A DNA stretch of 64,000 bases from Rhabdophis nuchalis (lineage: Eukaryota; Chordata; Lepidosauria; Squamata; Natricidae): assembly GCA_039707465.1 (NCBI GenBank), contig CM077645.1, positions 143,469,503-143,533,502 on the forward strand, written 5' to 3'. Shown piece by piece: positions 1 to 11,749 of the stretch; positions within the stretch are counted from its first letter, which is position 1; the number at the start of each line of letters is the position of its first letter. The translations under genes and the position numbers were made by a program. The notes below the pieces were generated by a model that saw nothing but the letters and a program-made list of their open reading frames with translations, was not told the origin of the DNA and did not search any database.

Positions 1-876
1 CTAAACATTCCTAGTTATGCCATTTAAATCTGAAGCCTTAGGATTGCTCCACATTTTCAGAGCATTTATAACTTTCTTTTCATCTGTTTTTTTTAGGAAA
101 AGTAGTTATCTGGAAAGCATAGATGGATGCAACAAAATTTTACTGCTCAACAGGTCACTGTAAAATGTGAAAAAGAAAATCTACTGTTTGCTTGTTGAGT
201 TAGAGAAAGTGAACAAGTAAACAGCCTTAAATGATGAAATGTTTTGTGCAAATGTGAAATCGAAGATTAGTTCCTGAATGTAATAAGTTGTTTAATGTAT
301 TTGTGTGTAATGAATGTTTTAAAGGATGGTTGTGCTTATTGGAGACATGAATATACATATACCATTGTAGGCAAATGATATGTTGTTGATTGAGAATCTG
401 AATGATTTGAAACAAATATTAGATTGTAGGAAGGATGGAGGGATAGATGGATCTGAAAATTAATGCAACAAAGAACAAGATAGCTGTATATGATATGAAA
501 ATAGGAATAATGGATATAAGATAAATGATGAACAACCAGAACAAAGGTTATGATTTTCACATATACATAATATATTAGAATCATTGTATGTGTTTGTACT
601 CCTGCTTCCTTGTTCTATGGAAAAAAGAGTATGGAGTGTTAATGGAAGCATAAAAGTTGAATGCAACTGAAGTAGATATTTAAAAAGTATGTTTAGTTAA
701 ACAAGATGGTACAAAGTCAAGAATGAAAGGGTATTGAATGAATAAAGACTAAATTGTTAATAACCACTGTGTAAGTTATTTGTTAAGATAATGTGCTCAT
801 ATATAGAGAATGAAGGACAATTACATTGCAAAATAAGTGCTTTGCATAATATTAATTATAATTTTGAATCCATGCA
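1..876. other. Unique AT-rich non-coding DNA
   Basis: No repeat, RNA or exon signal was recognised. Short open frames here lack codon structure and match nothing known. The stretch is most likely intronic or intergenic. Confidence 0.5.
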
Positions 877-1010
877 GTTTTCTAGGTAGCTTTTTCAGCA
901 GTAATTTGCCATTGCCTTCTTCCTAGGACTAAGAGAAAGGGCCTGGCCCAAAGCCATCCAGGTGGCTTTCATGCTTAAATCAGGTTTCTCCACTCCTAGT
1001 GCAGCATGGT
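877..1010. repeat. Old MIR-like SINE/LINE 3' fragment
   Basis: The segment around 905-985 reads like the reptilian MIR-type 3' region (a GCCATTGCCTTC stretch, then a 'tggcccaaagccatccaggtggctttcatg' type pattern). A better copy of the same pattern lies at 59800-59900. It is diverged and has no clear ends. The family name is a guess. Confidence 0.35.
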
Positions 1011-1204
1011 AATCATTAGATCAAAGTGGCTTTTCTGTAATATTGCTACTATTCTTAATATTGCTGTGCAGATGGAGGGGGTAGGGATAAATATTGTATA
1101 GATTTATCCTATTACACTGAAATAATTCTAAAATATGTATTTATTTATTTCTCCTCAGAGTAATGTATGTTCAAGAAATCCAAATACGAAGGACAAAATA
1201 TAAT

Positions 1205-1275
1205 TATCTCTGTATCTATCTATCTATCTGTCTGTCTGCTTGTCTGCCTGCCTGCCTACCTACCTACCTACCTAT
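1205..1275. repeat. Compound tetranucleotide microsatellite
   Basis: Runs of TCTA, TCTG, CCTG and CCTA follow one another, each differing by one base from the last. This is typical of a microsatellite that has accumulated interior point changes. Confidence 0.9.
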
Positions 1276-1377
1276 TATGTAGAGCTGCCCAATAGAAGCA
1301 ATTCTGGAAGGTGTACAACAAACAAATAAAACAACAAATATAGAAATCATATAAAATGAGTATTAAAAAAAACAGAT

Positions 1378-1613
1378 AATAGCAATAGCAATAACACTTA
1401 GATTTATATACAATTTCATAGTGCTTCATAGCCCTCTCTTAAGAGGTTTACAGAGCCAGCATATTTCCCCCAACAATCTGGGTCCTCATTTTATCAATCT
1501 CAGAAGGGTGGAAAGGCTGAATCATCCTTAGGGCAGTCAGTATCAAACTCCTGGCAGTCAGCAGTGAGTTAGCCTGCAGTACTGCATTCTAAGCACTGCA
1601 CCACCACTGCTCT
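1378..1613 (-). mobile_element. tRNA-derived SINE (snake-type family 2)
   Basis: On the minus strand this has a tRNA-like head ('gcagtgg' A-box area, degenerate), the stretch 'gttgggggaaatatgctggc', and a tail ending in repeats of 'attgctatt'. Further copies lie at 8501-8716, 45791-46033, 59142-59372 and 62323-63508. The copy is diverged by roughly a fifth from the others by eye. No target duplication was recognised. Confidence 0.7.
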
Positions 1614-2000
1614 TAATGGAGGATATATGGATGCATATGTAGCATCTGTTGAGAATACTTTAACCTAAGTCCTGAAAAGTGCAAGGATTTGTTCAGATAA
1701 AAATATTTTTTATACTTGATATTACAACCCTATTCAAATGGGTTTTCCAAAATCAATAATAAAAATATTATTTTTGTGGTAGAAAAGAGGAAGGGGAGGA
1801 GCAGGAGGAGGATTAAATTCATATACCCCATGATTTCCAAGGATTATGGGTGGTTCACAAGTTTTTTTAAAAAGCATTAATAAAAGAAAAAGAATATAAT
1901 AATAAACATACCCTAGTTTTTAAGGAGTAAAAGATGATAAAGATGACAAAATCATAAAGGAGTGAAAAGAACATGCCAAGCAATCCAAAATGGGTTTCAA
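1614..2000. other. Unique AT-rich DNA
   Basis: Nothing recognisable, apart from a short purine-rich run at about 1785-1815. Confidence 0.4.
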
Positions 2001-2465
2001 TCATCCTCACCAAAGACTGGACAAATAGACAGTATTCGGGGCTTTTGAAAACATTGGTAGATACTAGGCATCCAAATGTTGGGCAAACCTCATTCCAGAG
2101 AGCTGAAACTGTAATAGAGAAAGTGTGCTTTCAGGATTCCAATAAATAACAATGTTTAATCAAAGAAACACAGAGTGTGCCAACTCTGCCAGATTGAATT
2201 AGCCAACTGGATAGTATGGAAGAGATGCAATCTCATAAGTAACCAGGCCTTCTACCATGTTGAATCATATTTGTTACAACTATACTTGAATCACACTGCG
2301 AAGCAAACTGGCAACCAATGCAGCTCATGAGGCAGAGACATTTACCATCATTGTCCACAATGTTGCATTCTGGACCAGTTGAAGCTTTGGGGTGATCTTC
2401 AAGAAAAGCCCATGTATACCATTTGCAGTAGTCAAGTCATAAGGTGACCAGAGCACAAATTCCTG
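2000..2465 (-). mobile_element. Old L2-like LINE fragment
   Basis: The minus strand matches the 3' half of the L2 frame seen intact at 43782-44954, at low identity. Recognisable points are 'ggcaaccaatgcagctcatg' (reverse of the ELHWLP region) near 2310 and the 'gcagtagtcaagtcataaggtgac' area near 2425, which corresponds to the LDYCN region. It has many frameshifts and is an old copy. Confidence 0.55.
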
Positions 2466-2721
2466 TCTGTGGAGCTTTCTGATATAGAATATGAAGGTAG
2501 GGTGAAATCTCAAATTGTAATGCAGAGAATAAAACAAATATGTTTTAATACCTAAAGGCATTTCATAAATTCAATTTTAACCATATCAAAAGTCTTTTTA
2601 GAATCTAATAAATTGCAAAGCAATTCTGACTCATCCATGGCTTATCCATTTTGTTAACCACCAGGTAAATATTGCCATATGTTTCTCTATTTTTTATAAA
2701 TCCAGATTGAGTTTAGTTTGA

Positions 2722-3290
2722 GTTTGAGTTTATTGGTTTTTTATACCGCCCTACTCCCGAAGGACTCAGGGCGGTGTACAGCCAGAATAAAAACAAATAT
2801 ATAAAAGTTAAAAAAGTTTTTAAAAGACATATTAAACTTTGGCCTGAAAGTGAAAAAAACCTAACCAACCCTGATTAAAATTAATAAAAATTTGAATTTA
2901 AAAATCATGTTTTTTCCAGCCCAGCTTGTTGGAAGAAAAAGGTTTTGAGAGCATGGTGGAAGGTGCGTAAGTCAGGGATAGTTCTTAATTCCAGGGGCAA
3001 TTCATTCCAGAGGACAAGTGCTCCCACGGAAAAGGCTCTCCCCCTGTGTCGCCAGTCGACATTGTCTACATTGACGGCACCATGAGGAGACCCTCTTTAT
3101 AGGAGCGTACTGGCCGGTGGGAGGCTCTCGGTGGCAGAAGGCAATCTCGTAAGTACCAAGGTCCTAAGCCATGGAGCGCTTTAAAGATGGTAACCAACAC
3201 CTTGAATCGCAGCCGGAAAACCACAGGAAGCCAGTGCAGCTCGTGCAGGAGGGGTGTTACATGGGAGCGTCACGTCGCCCCCATAATTGA
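2722..3290 (-). mobile_element. L2-like LINE, 3' part, minus strand
   Basis: Read on the minus strand, this runs from the HVTPLLHELHWLP region (3280-3225) through the C-terminal LWN region and 3' UTR to the terminal GC hairpin (CCGCCCTGAGTCC...GGGCGG type) at about 2740-2775. It matches the 3' end of the L2 at 43782-45231 but is diverged and has no open frame. Insertion was into AT-rich DNA. Confidence 0.8.
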
Positions 3291-5440
3291 GATGGTTATA
3301 TTATAGCATTACTTTCTATAGTTGGTAAATTAATGTTGCTATCGATATTTTAATACCTACGTTGGCAAATGTATTGGTCTATAACCAGCACCCTTGGCAG
3401 GATCTTTCTTGGGCTTTAATATTACTGTGATGTAAACCTCATAAAACATTGAAAGAAAAATAAATTAAATGATTGATTATAGATCTCCAACAACCTAAGG
3501 GCCAGTAGGTCTACACAAATTCTATAGCATCAAGTCCTGATACTTTCCCCAGTATTACAATTTTCAGTAATTTCTTATAATCACCGTAGTTGTAATATTA
3601 AGAAATATATGTTATGTTCCTGGGAAATCTCTTCTATGTAAATATGTACTAGAAAATTAATAATTTGCTATTCAGTTACAAAAATCTCTAATTGATATGA
3701 CTGAATAAAAAAATAATTGTGTTGATTGGTCTATTTTGTTTCATTAATCTGTCATTAATCTGGATCCAGATATGAAGTTTTGTCATTTCTGTGTTTCAGA
3801 AACATAAACAGTGCTATTAGTGTGTTACAAAAGAGAGAAAATGTGACATAGCAGCCCTGGCTGATATTTCACCTCTATTTCCTAAGAAAATCTTTTGACT
3901 TATTTCCTTAGAAAATCTATTGACTGTATCTGAGCTAATATTCTCAGACACAGTTTAGGATTTAGTAAATCTGTATCTGTATTTTACAGAGAAAAGAATA
4001 ATATATTTGGGTGAATAAGTTTATTTTAGATTGTTTCCTGATTCAGTATTTTTCATAGGTAGAAATGCTTGTATATTCATTTGATTATAATAGGTCCAAT
4101 CACATCATGTTTAAATGATAATGTGAAGTTCTAGACAGAAATTCATTTTCATAAAAGGTATTTACTTCTAAGATAAGTACTGTAAATGCAGTTAATTCAT
4201 AGAAGCAACAATCAAAACAGAATAGAGTGCTCAAATCGCTAATTCTTTATTTGCTTAATTAATGCAAGGCTAAACTTATTTGGTTTCTCAGAAGTTCTTT
4301 TGCTGGTTGTTGATTACTAGAGTCCAACTTCAAATAACGTCTTTTAAGTATTCTAACAAAAATCTGTAATGAAATTATATTATTATTTGAATAAGATATT
4401 ATTCATAAGTCTATTATAACCACGTCTATTTGCATTTCTCAGGTTAAAAGAAAGCTAGTTTATGAAACAATGGATAATATATGGTTATAATTAATATTGG
4501 CTTTTGTTTCCTATTTAATAGAGGAAATGTCCATCTTTGAAGTACTTGTCAAAATATTACACCAGCATTTATATTAAAAAAATAATTAAAATCACTGTAG
4601 CAATTTATGAGCATATATACCTCGGAAAAATTCCTAGTGGATTATATATTATAAAATATTCAATCATAAATTAATGCAAGCTATGCTATTAAAGTAGTGT
4701 ATTCATAGTTAAACAAAGAGCACATGAAACATACTTATGCATAATGTTAATACATTTTATGAGTATGTAAAATAGTTATATTTTACAGTATGTGAATGTA
4801 AAATTTGCATTGGATAAAACTAGTGCGTTGGTCTACTATATATGACCTCCTTTATTTCTTCAGATTACTTTCCTCAAAACAAGTGTAGCTATGACAGTGC
4901 TATTTATTTTTTCTTCTTCCTTTTTACTCCCTTCTCCACTGACTGGTATAAATAATTTAAAACATCCTAAATTTCATGATAAAGATCATTATGATATTGT
5001 TAACAAGGCTGTCAGAAAGGCTGCTCACTTATTTTATGTATCATAGTCTACAAATATAGCAAACTAAGGTGACAAAATGCTGAGGTTGTAGAATGAAATT
5101 CATCCCAAGGTATCTCTTTCAAAGACCCAGTTCATCTTTAGAAGCAGAAACATAACTTGTGTAGTTAAACTAATCACTTGAAAATGTGGTCTTCTACTAA
5201 AAAGCACCTCTGGTATCTGGTGTCCTGGTATCTTAGAGCAATAGACAAAATAAACATACATGTATAACTAAAAGGCGTTTCAATTTATTTTATATAATTT
5301 TTGTTCTTTTTCTCACTATCATGTCAAGATTGGCCATCCAGTTGGCCATTCTGCATTGCTTGATACCAGCTTGCAAGCTTGTAAGAGGCAACCCATAAAA
5401 GTCCATTACTATTTCTTTAGTAAACTTTTTAAATATTTAT
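3291..5440. other. Unique AT-rich DNA, repeat-poor
   Basis: About 2.1 kb with no repeat that I recognise and no exon-like open frame. It is very AT-rich with many ATTA/TAAT words. Nothing specific can be claimed. Confidence 0.45.
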
Positions 5441-7400
5441 ACAATACAATAGCAGAGTTGGAAAACCCTATACCATTTCAGACAAATGGCTATCCAACAT
5501 CTTAATCGACAAAATCGATCAGATATGGGACGGGTTAGCCTCCGATTGGACTAGTTCAGATGGGCTAACGGAGGCAGGTCTTGAGTCCATTTTCTGGGAA
5601 GAGTTCGATCCTGTGACTTCCGAGGACATGGACAGGTTACTGGGGCGGCTGAACGCCACCACATGTTTACTGGACCTGTGTCCCTCCTGGTTGGTAATGG
5701 CCTCCCGGGAGGTTACACAAGGCTGGCTCCAGGGAATTGTCAACGCTTCTTTGAGTGAGGGGTTCTTGCCGGCCGCCTTGAAAGAGGCGGTGGTGAGGCC
5801 CCTCCTCAAGAAGCCCTCCCTGGACCTGGCTGTTTTGGCCAACTACCATCCTGTCTCCAACCTTCGCTTTCTTGCGAAGGTTGTTGAGAGTGTGGTGGCA
5901 CGACAGTTCCCCCAGCACCTGGAGGAAACTGTCTATCTAGACTCGCGCCAGTCCGGCTTCCAGCCTGGGCACAGCACGGAAACGGCATTGGTCGCGTTGG
6001 TCGATGATCTCTGGAGGGCTCGGAATAGAGGTTGCTCCTCTATCCTGGTCCTATTAGATCTCTCAGCGGCTTTCGATACCATCGACCATGGTATCTTGTT
6101 GAGCCGGTTAGAGGGGCTGGGGGGCACCGTTTTACGGTGGTTCTCCTCCTACCTCTCTGACAGGTCGCAATTTGTGTTGGCAGGGGGGCAGAGGTCGACC
6201 TCGAGGTGCCTCACTTGTGGGGTACCACAGGGGTCGGTCCTCTCACCCCTCCTGTTCAACATCTATATGAAGCCACTGGGTGAGATCATCCGTGGTTTCG
6301 GGGTGGACTTTCATCAGTACGCAGATGACACCCAGCTGTACATCTCCACCCCGGACCACACCAACGATGCCGCGGAAGTGATGTCCCGGTGCCTGGAGGC
6401 CGTGCGAGTCTGGATGGGGAGGAACAGGCTTTGACTCAACCCATCCAAGACCGAGTGGCTGTGGTTTCCAGCGTCACGACATAGCCAGTTGGTTCCATCC
6501 CTGGCTATCGGGGGCAAGTCATTAGCCCCCATGGAGAGGGCCCGCAACTTGGCTGTCCTCCTGGATACTCGGCTGTCTTTAGACGATCATATGACAGCCA
6601 TGGCCAGGGGGGCTTTTTATCAGGTTTGCCTGATACACCAGTTGTGCCCCTTTCTGGATCGTGATGCTCTACGCACGGTCACTCAAGCCCTCGTTGTTTC
6701 CTGCCTGGACTATTGCAATGCTCTCTACATGGGGCTCCCCTTGAGGTGCACCCGGAGGCTCCAGCTAGTTCAGAATGCGGCCATGCGGGGGATTCTGGGG
6801 GCCTCTAGATGCTCCCATGTAACACCTCTCCTGCGCGAGCTGCACTGGCTGCCTGTGGCCTTCCGGGTGCGCTTCAAGATGTTAGTAACAACCTTTAAAG
6901 CGCTCCATGGCAAGGGACCTAGGTATTTGCAAGACCGCCTCCTACCACATACCTCCCTCCGACCAGTCCGCTCCCACAGAGAGGGCCTCCTCAAGGTGCC
7001 GTCGGCCAGTCAATGCTGGCTGGCGACCCCTAGGGGGAGAGCCTTCTCTGTGGCAGCTCCCGCCCTCTGGAATGACCTATCCCCTGACCTATGTACAATC
7101 ACAAACCTGCGCCTTTTACGCCGAGCCCTGAAAACCCATCTATTTCGTGCGGCCGGCCTGGCATAGATTTAATTTGTTTTATTAGGGTTTTATAATGGTA
7201 TTTTAGAGCAGGCCCACTGTTTAATTTGATTTTAGAACTTTTAGCATATTTATTGGATTATTGGATGTTTTATTGTGGTTTTTTATTATCACCTGTTCAC
7301 CGCCCTGAGCCCCGCAAGGGAGATAGGGCGGTATATAAATATAATTAAATAAATAAATAAATAAATAATAAATTAAAGAGTTCCAGGGTTGGGGCATTCA
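5440..7400 (-). mobile_element. CR1 LINE fragment split by an L2 insertion
   Basis: The left piece (5440-5503) and right piece (7372-7400) read as one continuous antisense CR1 3' segment of the type 'agagttggaa...caaatggctatccaacatctt...ccagggttggggcattcac'. The L2 at 5504-7371 lies between them. The join uses a short repeated TTAA-like word. This establishes the order: CR1 first, L2 second. Confidence 0.6.
5504..7371 (+). mobile_element. L2-like LINE with reverse transcriptase, one stop codon
   Basis: A 5'-truncated non-LTR retrotransposon whose frame stays open from about 5504 to 7166 except for one TGA at 6432-6434. The reverse-transcriptase motifs are visible in order: LDLSAAFDTIDH (about 6057-6092), GVPQGSVLSPLLFN (6220-6261) and the catalytic YADDTQLYIS (6319-6348). 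The C-terminal part carries LDYCNALY, LQLVQNAA, HVTPLLRELHWLPV, KALHG and the LWNDL block typical of the L2/CR1 group. The 3' UTR ends with a GC hairpin (7300-7333) and an AAATA-type tail (to 7371). The stop sits where the related copy at 43782 has a sense codon, which suggests a CGA to TGA change. No 5' UTR, ORF1 or endonuclease domain is present, so it was truncated at insertion. It copied itself by target-primed reverse transcription; this copy is not autonomous. Confidence 0.9.
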
Positions 7401-7617
7401 CTTAGATAAAGTACAGTAGTCATTTAGATAAAGTACAAATATAAATGTTACCTACAGTGCTTCTCAATTATTTTCTGTCAGCCCCCCCCCTAGGAAGAAG
7501 AAAACATTTCGCGCCCCCCCGCGCGACTATAAATAGTATCATTTGTCTATAAAATTGTTATAAGTACACCTCTGCATAACACTGTATCCTTATTAACGTA
7601 TAAGAGAATTAGAAAAA

Positions 7618-7990
7618 GAAAGAAATTTCTTTCTCTTTCTCTCTCTCTCTTTTTCTCTTTTTTCTTTTTCTCTTTTTTCTCTTTCCTTTCTGTCTCTCTC
7701 TTTCTCTCTCTCTGTCTGTCTTTCTTTCTCTCTTTCTTTCTCTCTCCCACTTTTTTCTGTCTTTCTTTTTCTTTCTCTCTCTATCTCTGTCTGTCTCTCC
7801 TTCGTCTGCCCATCTATCACTGTGTGTGTGTGTGTGTGTCTCGCATTCACGCACTTAATCACTTTCTGCATCTCTCTCTTTCTCTCCCTCCCTCCCTCTC
7901 TGTCTCTGTGTGTGTGTCTGTCCCTCTCTGATTCCTCCCTCCCTCCCTGTCTCTCTCTCTGTCTGTGCCTCTCTCTGTCTGTGTGTCGTC
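7618..7990. repeat. CT-rich low-complexity tract with (GT)n
   Basis: Nearly pure C/T on the + strand, with short CTTT, TCTC and CCCT runs and a (TG)9-type run near 7820. It lies inside the hAT-like element at 7455-8420. The long Arg/Glu/Lys frames on the minus strand are products of the repeat and not genes. Confidence 0.9.
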
Positions 7991-8120
7991 GTCCCCGCCC
8001 CGCCCCCACTCCCCGCGGAGTCTCCTCAGCCCGGCTCACCCGCCTTAGCCTGCCCCGGCCGCCCGGCCACCCGCCGTGCTTGATCGCTCGTCAGGCTCCT
8101 TCCAGGAGCTGAGAAGCCTC

Positions 8121-8121
8121 A

Positions 8122-8152
<31 letters not shown>

Positions 8153-8170
8153 CGCGCGTGCGTGTGTGTG
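8121..8170. repeat. (TG)n microsatellite
   Basis: An uninterrupted TG run ending in TGCGCGCG variants, inside the hAT-like element. Confidence 0.9.
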
Positions 8171-8500
8171 AGGAACGGCAGTCCCTGGAAGACGACGAGT
8201 GGCCAGCATGCCGGCTGTGGAGGGAGGGAGGAGGAGGGAGAAAGGGAATCGGCAGAGCCCAGGAGTCAAACCATCGAGGAGGGTGGAAGAGCCAAACTCC
8301 AACAGCGCGAACAGCTCTCCCATGCATTCTGCTCAGGGGGCTGCCGAGGTCAAACGCACCCCCCTTTACAGAGCCTCGCGCCCCACCTGGGGGGCGCGCC
8401 CCACTATTTGAGAAACTCTGCCTTAGAAACATATGATCACCATGCTTGATTTTTGAAGAAAAGTGTGCTGGGTTCTTGGACTTCTACAGAAGCCAATGAG

Positions 8501-8716
8501 GATAGCAATAGCACTTGGACTTCACAGGGCTTTACAGCCCTCTCTAAGCAGTTTACAGAGTCAGCATATTGTTCCCAAACATCTGGGTCCTCATTTTACC
8601 CACTTCGGAAGGATGGAAGGCTGAGTCAACCTTGAGCCAGTCAGAATCAAAGACCTGGAAATCAGCAGAATTAGACTGCAATATTGCATTCTAACTACTG
8701 TGCCACCATGGCTCTT
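8501..8716 (-). mobile_element. tRNA-derived SINE (family 2), minus strand
   Basis: This is the same family as 45791-46033, in reverse. The + strand begins with the 'atagcaatagcacttgga' tail, then 'cagccctctctaagcagttt', 'gggtcctcattttac', and ends with the reversed A-box area 'actgtgccaccatggctctt'. The body is almost complete. Confidence 0.8.
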
Positions 8717-9298
8717 GTCGTGGTGATGTTGATGTTGATAAGGGAATGAGAAAAAATAGCTCAAGTGTAGTAATAGGTATTATTATCATCATTAGGGATA
8801 CCAGATCTGCAAAAAATCCAGACAGACATCAGATGATAGCAAAGAGTTCATGGGGACAACCCTAATCCTAAATATGTTTTCTTCTACAATAATATTTGCT
8901 TGTTAGGTGGTTCAGTTGTTTGTCTTATAGAGTAACTGAAGGATCGAGTGGGGGACATGAACAACAGGACCTGCATTCCAGTTGTTGCTCTGTTCCATTG
9001 CCATCATCTACATAGAAATATAAATGTATTGCAGCATGTGTTTGAATAAGAATCACCAGGAAAAACAATGGAGATATGATTAAAAGGTTCTAGAGCAGTA
9101 GTTCTTAAATTGTAAATAATTACCCCCAACAGGTGTTTGGGGCACATCCTAGGGGATAAAGGAGCCATTGTAATTACTTGTTTGTGAATCAAGAATCCAA
9201 GTTGGGACTGTTGAGGTGTGTAAATACAGACACTTTTTGTGGGTGGTAGTTTGCGTAATGATATTATTCATGACTGGAAAAAGGAATAATTGGGACAA
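8717..9298. other. Mostly unique DNA with a hAT-end fragment
   Basis: No gene is visible. At about 9093-9160 the words 'cagtagttcttaaattg' and 'ggtgtttggggcacat' resemble one end of a Charlie-like hAT element, but the other end is missing. Confidence 0.35.
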
Positions 9299-9400
9299 AT
9301 ACCCCGTTTCCTTGAAAATAAAACCTCCCTGGATAATAAGCTCAATTGGGATTTTGAGCACATGCGCTAAAATAAACCCTCCCCCAAAAATTCAATATTT
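9299..9400. mobile_element. Fragment of 'ACCCTGTTTCC' MITE
   Basis: The sequence from 'accccgtttccttgaaaat' through 'cacatgcgctaaaataaaccctccccc' matches the more complete copy at 32449-32607. Only one end is present here. Confidence 0.55.
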
Positions 9401-10520
9401 CAGTCAGATTTGGAATGATTTTGATTTCTAAAATGAGAACATGTGCTCACAGAATGAAATAACATCATGTATGTATCTTGTCGGGGTAATTTATCTTAAT
9501 TAGTTCATGGTTAGAAAATTTGGTATACAAAAATGGGTTGGATTCTTAGACTGTGTTGGCCTGCATGGCTTTGAAGACAATCATCACCAAAAACTGTGAA
9601 CGGTGTCACAGAATAAAAACCATAGATATTACAACAGTGGGCCTCCTGTGTATCCATTGTGATAGATTCTGCACTTCTAGAATGGAACTGCAGAGCCACC
9701 TCCATATTTACAAATGAACTGCACAATAGTGTGTCTTCTTCAGATCTAAAGGATTACCATATGCATGAAATCCTGGAACTTACCGTATCTGTGCACAAAA
9801 TAATACTTTTGCTTATGATTCACTGACATTTTATGAGTTTTGCATTTTTCACCATTCAGTGTCAAAAGGATTTATCTGCATTTTTTTTCTTGTTCTGATC
9901 TTTTACGTTGCATATTATGTACAATAAAATATGCATTCCAAAAACTATAGGTTAAATTGTACAGCATATCTTTGCTATTATTTTTTGTAAAAGATTCTAA
10001 GAAAGATTCACAATATTATTGTAATGAGGTCTTCTTGACTGATTAATTTTGGCTTAGTGTCTAATAAGCGCTGGTAGTTTTTAAGACTTTTTAAAAAAAA
10101 CTTAAAGGCCAGCATTACAAGAATATAGCACAAGTATTATAATATATATAAGAATTTTAATATCTTTCTCAGCAACGTGCATTTAATATAAAGATGTATT
10201 GTCATACTCTACATTTCTTGGAATGCTTTGTAAAGATCAAAAAAGTATGTAAATAACCATTGTTACTGTAATATTAAAGCTCTTCCCTGAAATTTTTTTA
10301 GATTTTTTTTTCTTTTAAGACTATAATTAGCCGCTTTAAAGGAGGTTAGAGGCAAATTTGTCTTTTTCACACATCATTTCTGGATGCAACTACATTCACC
10401 AAATGTTTTTATTACATGCTCTCTGATGCGGAAGTTCCTACCCATAAAAATTGCAGAACTTTTTCCTACTGTAACAAAGTAACAGATACCATTTAGGATC
10501 ACAACATAAATATGCCATAT
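9401..10520. other. Unique DNA; possible retroelement zinc-finger remnant
   Basis: Between about 9570 and 9717 the + strand reads as a Cys/His pattern (C-x2-C, then CIHCDRFCTSRMELQSHLHI followed by a stop). It resembles the C-terminal zinc-finger tail found in some non-LTR element proteins. There is no upstream domain or tail, so this is a weak call. The rest is AT-rich unique sequence. Confidence 0.3.
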
Positions 10521-10759
10521 CAGAGGTGGGTTCCTACCAGTCCAGACCGGTTCAGCCGAGTAGGTAGTAACTTGGCCTGCCACGCCCCCAAAACCGGTTC
10601 TCTTGGCGCCGGTTCTCTTGCTGCCATCTTGTTTTTTTGCTTCTGCACATGTGCAGAAGCACATATTTAGTACTGTACATGCACGTGTAGTACGCATCAA
10701 GCATGCATGTCCCTGAGTAAACCGGCAGTAGCGGTAGCAGCAGCCAGAACCCACCCCTG
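10521..10759. mobile_element. hAT-like MITE, 239 bp
   Basis: The inverted ends are CAGAGGTGGGTTC and GAACCCACCCCTG. It is flanked by near-identical 8-bp duplications (TGCCATAT / TACCATAT). The interior has repeated ACCGGTTC words also found in the elements at 47612 and 53906, so the three are likely related. Non-coding. Confidence 0.8.
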
Positions 10760-11420
10760 TACCATATGCCTAGTCCTACAGCATAACAACTTTAATAGAT
10801 ATCATGTATAAATCCAAGAAAGAAGAATATAAGCCAAAAAGTTTGGGTGGTTTTTTTTTAAGAAAAGCTATAAGAAAAGCCCTGTCAGGTCTTCCGGATC
10901 TGTATCAGGCTGAAAAAAGTTATTTTTTTCCCAGCACCTGGTACATGTCCTCTGGATGTGGAACTGTAGATAATGATCATCAATAATATTCATTTGTGGA
11001 TCTATACCCCCTGAATTCCTCTAGCTTTTAAAAGTTATTAGATCTGTTTTATGTCATAATGGGTATAGAATACTATATATTGAGCATACTTGAAGAACAT
11101 CAAGTATACTGGAGAAAGCCAGTATTGACAATATTGAGCTCTTATGAATCACTAATCCACCTTTATAAAAGGCAATTGAATTCTTTTAAAAAGCAGAGAA
11201 ACTATTTCTCTAATAGGATAGCCCAACTGTCCTTTTTAGAACTTTTTCCCAAGCATAATGACAGTAATGGAATACTTTAGATGTGTCTTCAGCTAGGATT
11301 GTATAAATATGTGAATGTAGGATAAGATTATAAAAAATTTAGAAAACAATTATTAGAATAAGCACTCTTATCCCAACATACCCCATCTTGTCATTTCTGT
11401 GGTATTTTTGTAATATCTAG
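10760..11420. other. Unique AT-rich DNA
   Basis: No repeat or exon recognised. A 73-codon open frame at 11059-11280 has no known match and an AT-driven composition. Confidence 0.4.
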
Positions 11421-11423
11421 GGC

Positions 11424-11520
11424 AGCCTTTCTCAATTTTTTTCAGCCTGGAGAAATCCTTGAAATATTTTCAGGGCTCAGGGAATCCCTGTTCATTCAAG
11501 CTCAAACATAGGCCACAAGT
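11424..11520. mobile_element. hAT (Charlie-like) end fragment
   Basis: One end (CAGCCTTTCTCAA) is followed by a Charlie-like interior ('agaaatccttgaaatatttt', 'gggaatccctgttcattc'). The opposite end was not found. Confidence 0.45.
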
Positions 11521-11632
11521 TATTAAATTATTAGATTTGTTGGTGCACATACATATACATACACATATACATATATATGTAGGTCTTTGGTTATTCGGGT
11601 TTTCTCCCACGTAGAATTGGAAGTATCTTCAC

Positions 11633-11666
11633 GACGTTTCGATGAAATCTCATTCATCATCTTCAG
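11633..11666 (-). ncRNA. Hammerhead-like motif in Penelope-like end
   Basis: On the minus strand: CTGAAGA, an extra T, a six-base stem GATGAA/TTCATC around TGAGAT, then GAAA and CGTC. This resembles a hammerhead core (CUGANGA, stem II, GAAA, then a palindromic ACGU that could pair between two copies). The extra base between CUGAAGA and the stem is a departure from the standard core. Activity is unproven. Confidence 0.4.
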
Positions 11667-11749
11667 GCTGGTGCTTCCAGCTTGGTGCTTCCAGGAGCAA
11701 TGTGAGATCTCAGCCGGTTCCTCTTTTTAACTGCCAGTGGGAGTGTGAC

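Larger units (their letters stand above)
7455..8420. mobile_element. hAT-like non-autonomous element with low-complexity core
   Basis: The ends are inverted: CAGTGCTTCTCAA at 7455 and TTTGAGAAACTCTG at 8407-8420. Both are followed inward by C/G-rich runs (CCCCCCC; GGGGGGCGCGCCCC). The interior is about 380 bp of CT-rich sequence, two (GT)n runs (7820-7838, 8121-8170) and a GC-rich unique part. No 8-bp target duplication is clear, so the boundary call is moderate. No transposase is encoded. Confidence 0.6.

Noticed and set aside
7547..8039. Long Arg/Glu/Lys-rich open frames on the minus strand
   Set aside because: They are translations of CT/GT low-complexity DNA and vary with the repeat; no start context, domain or codon bias.
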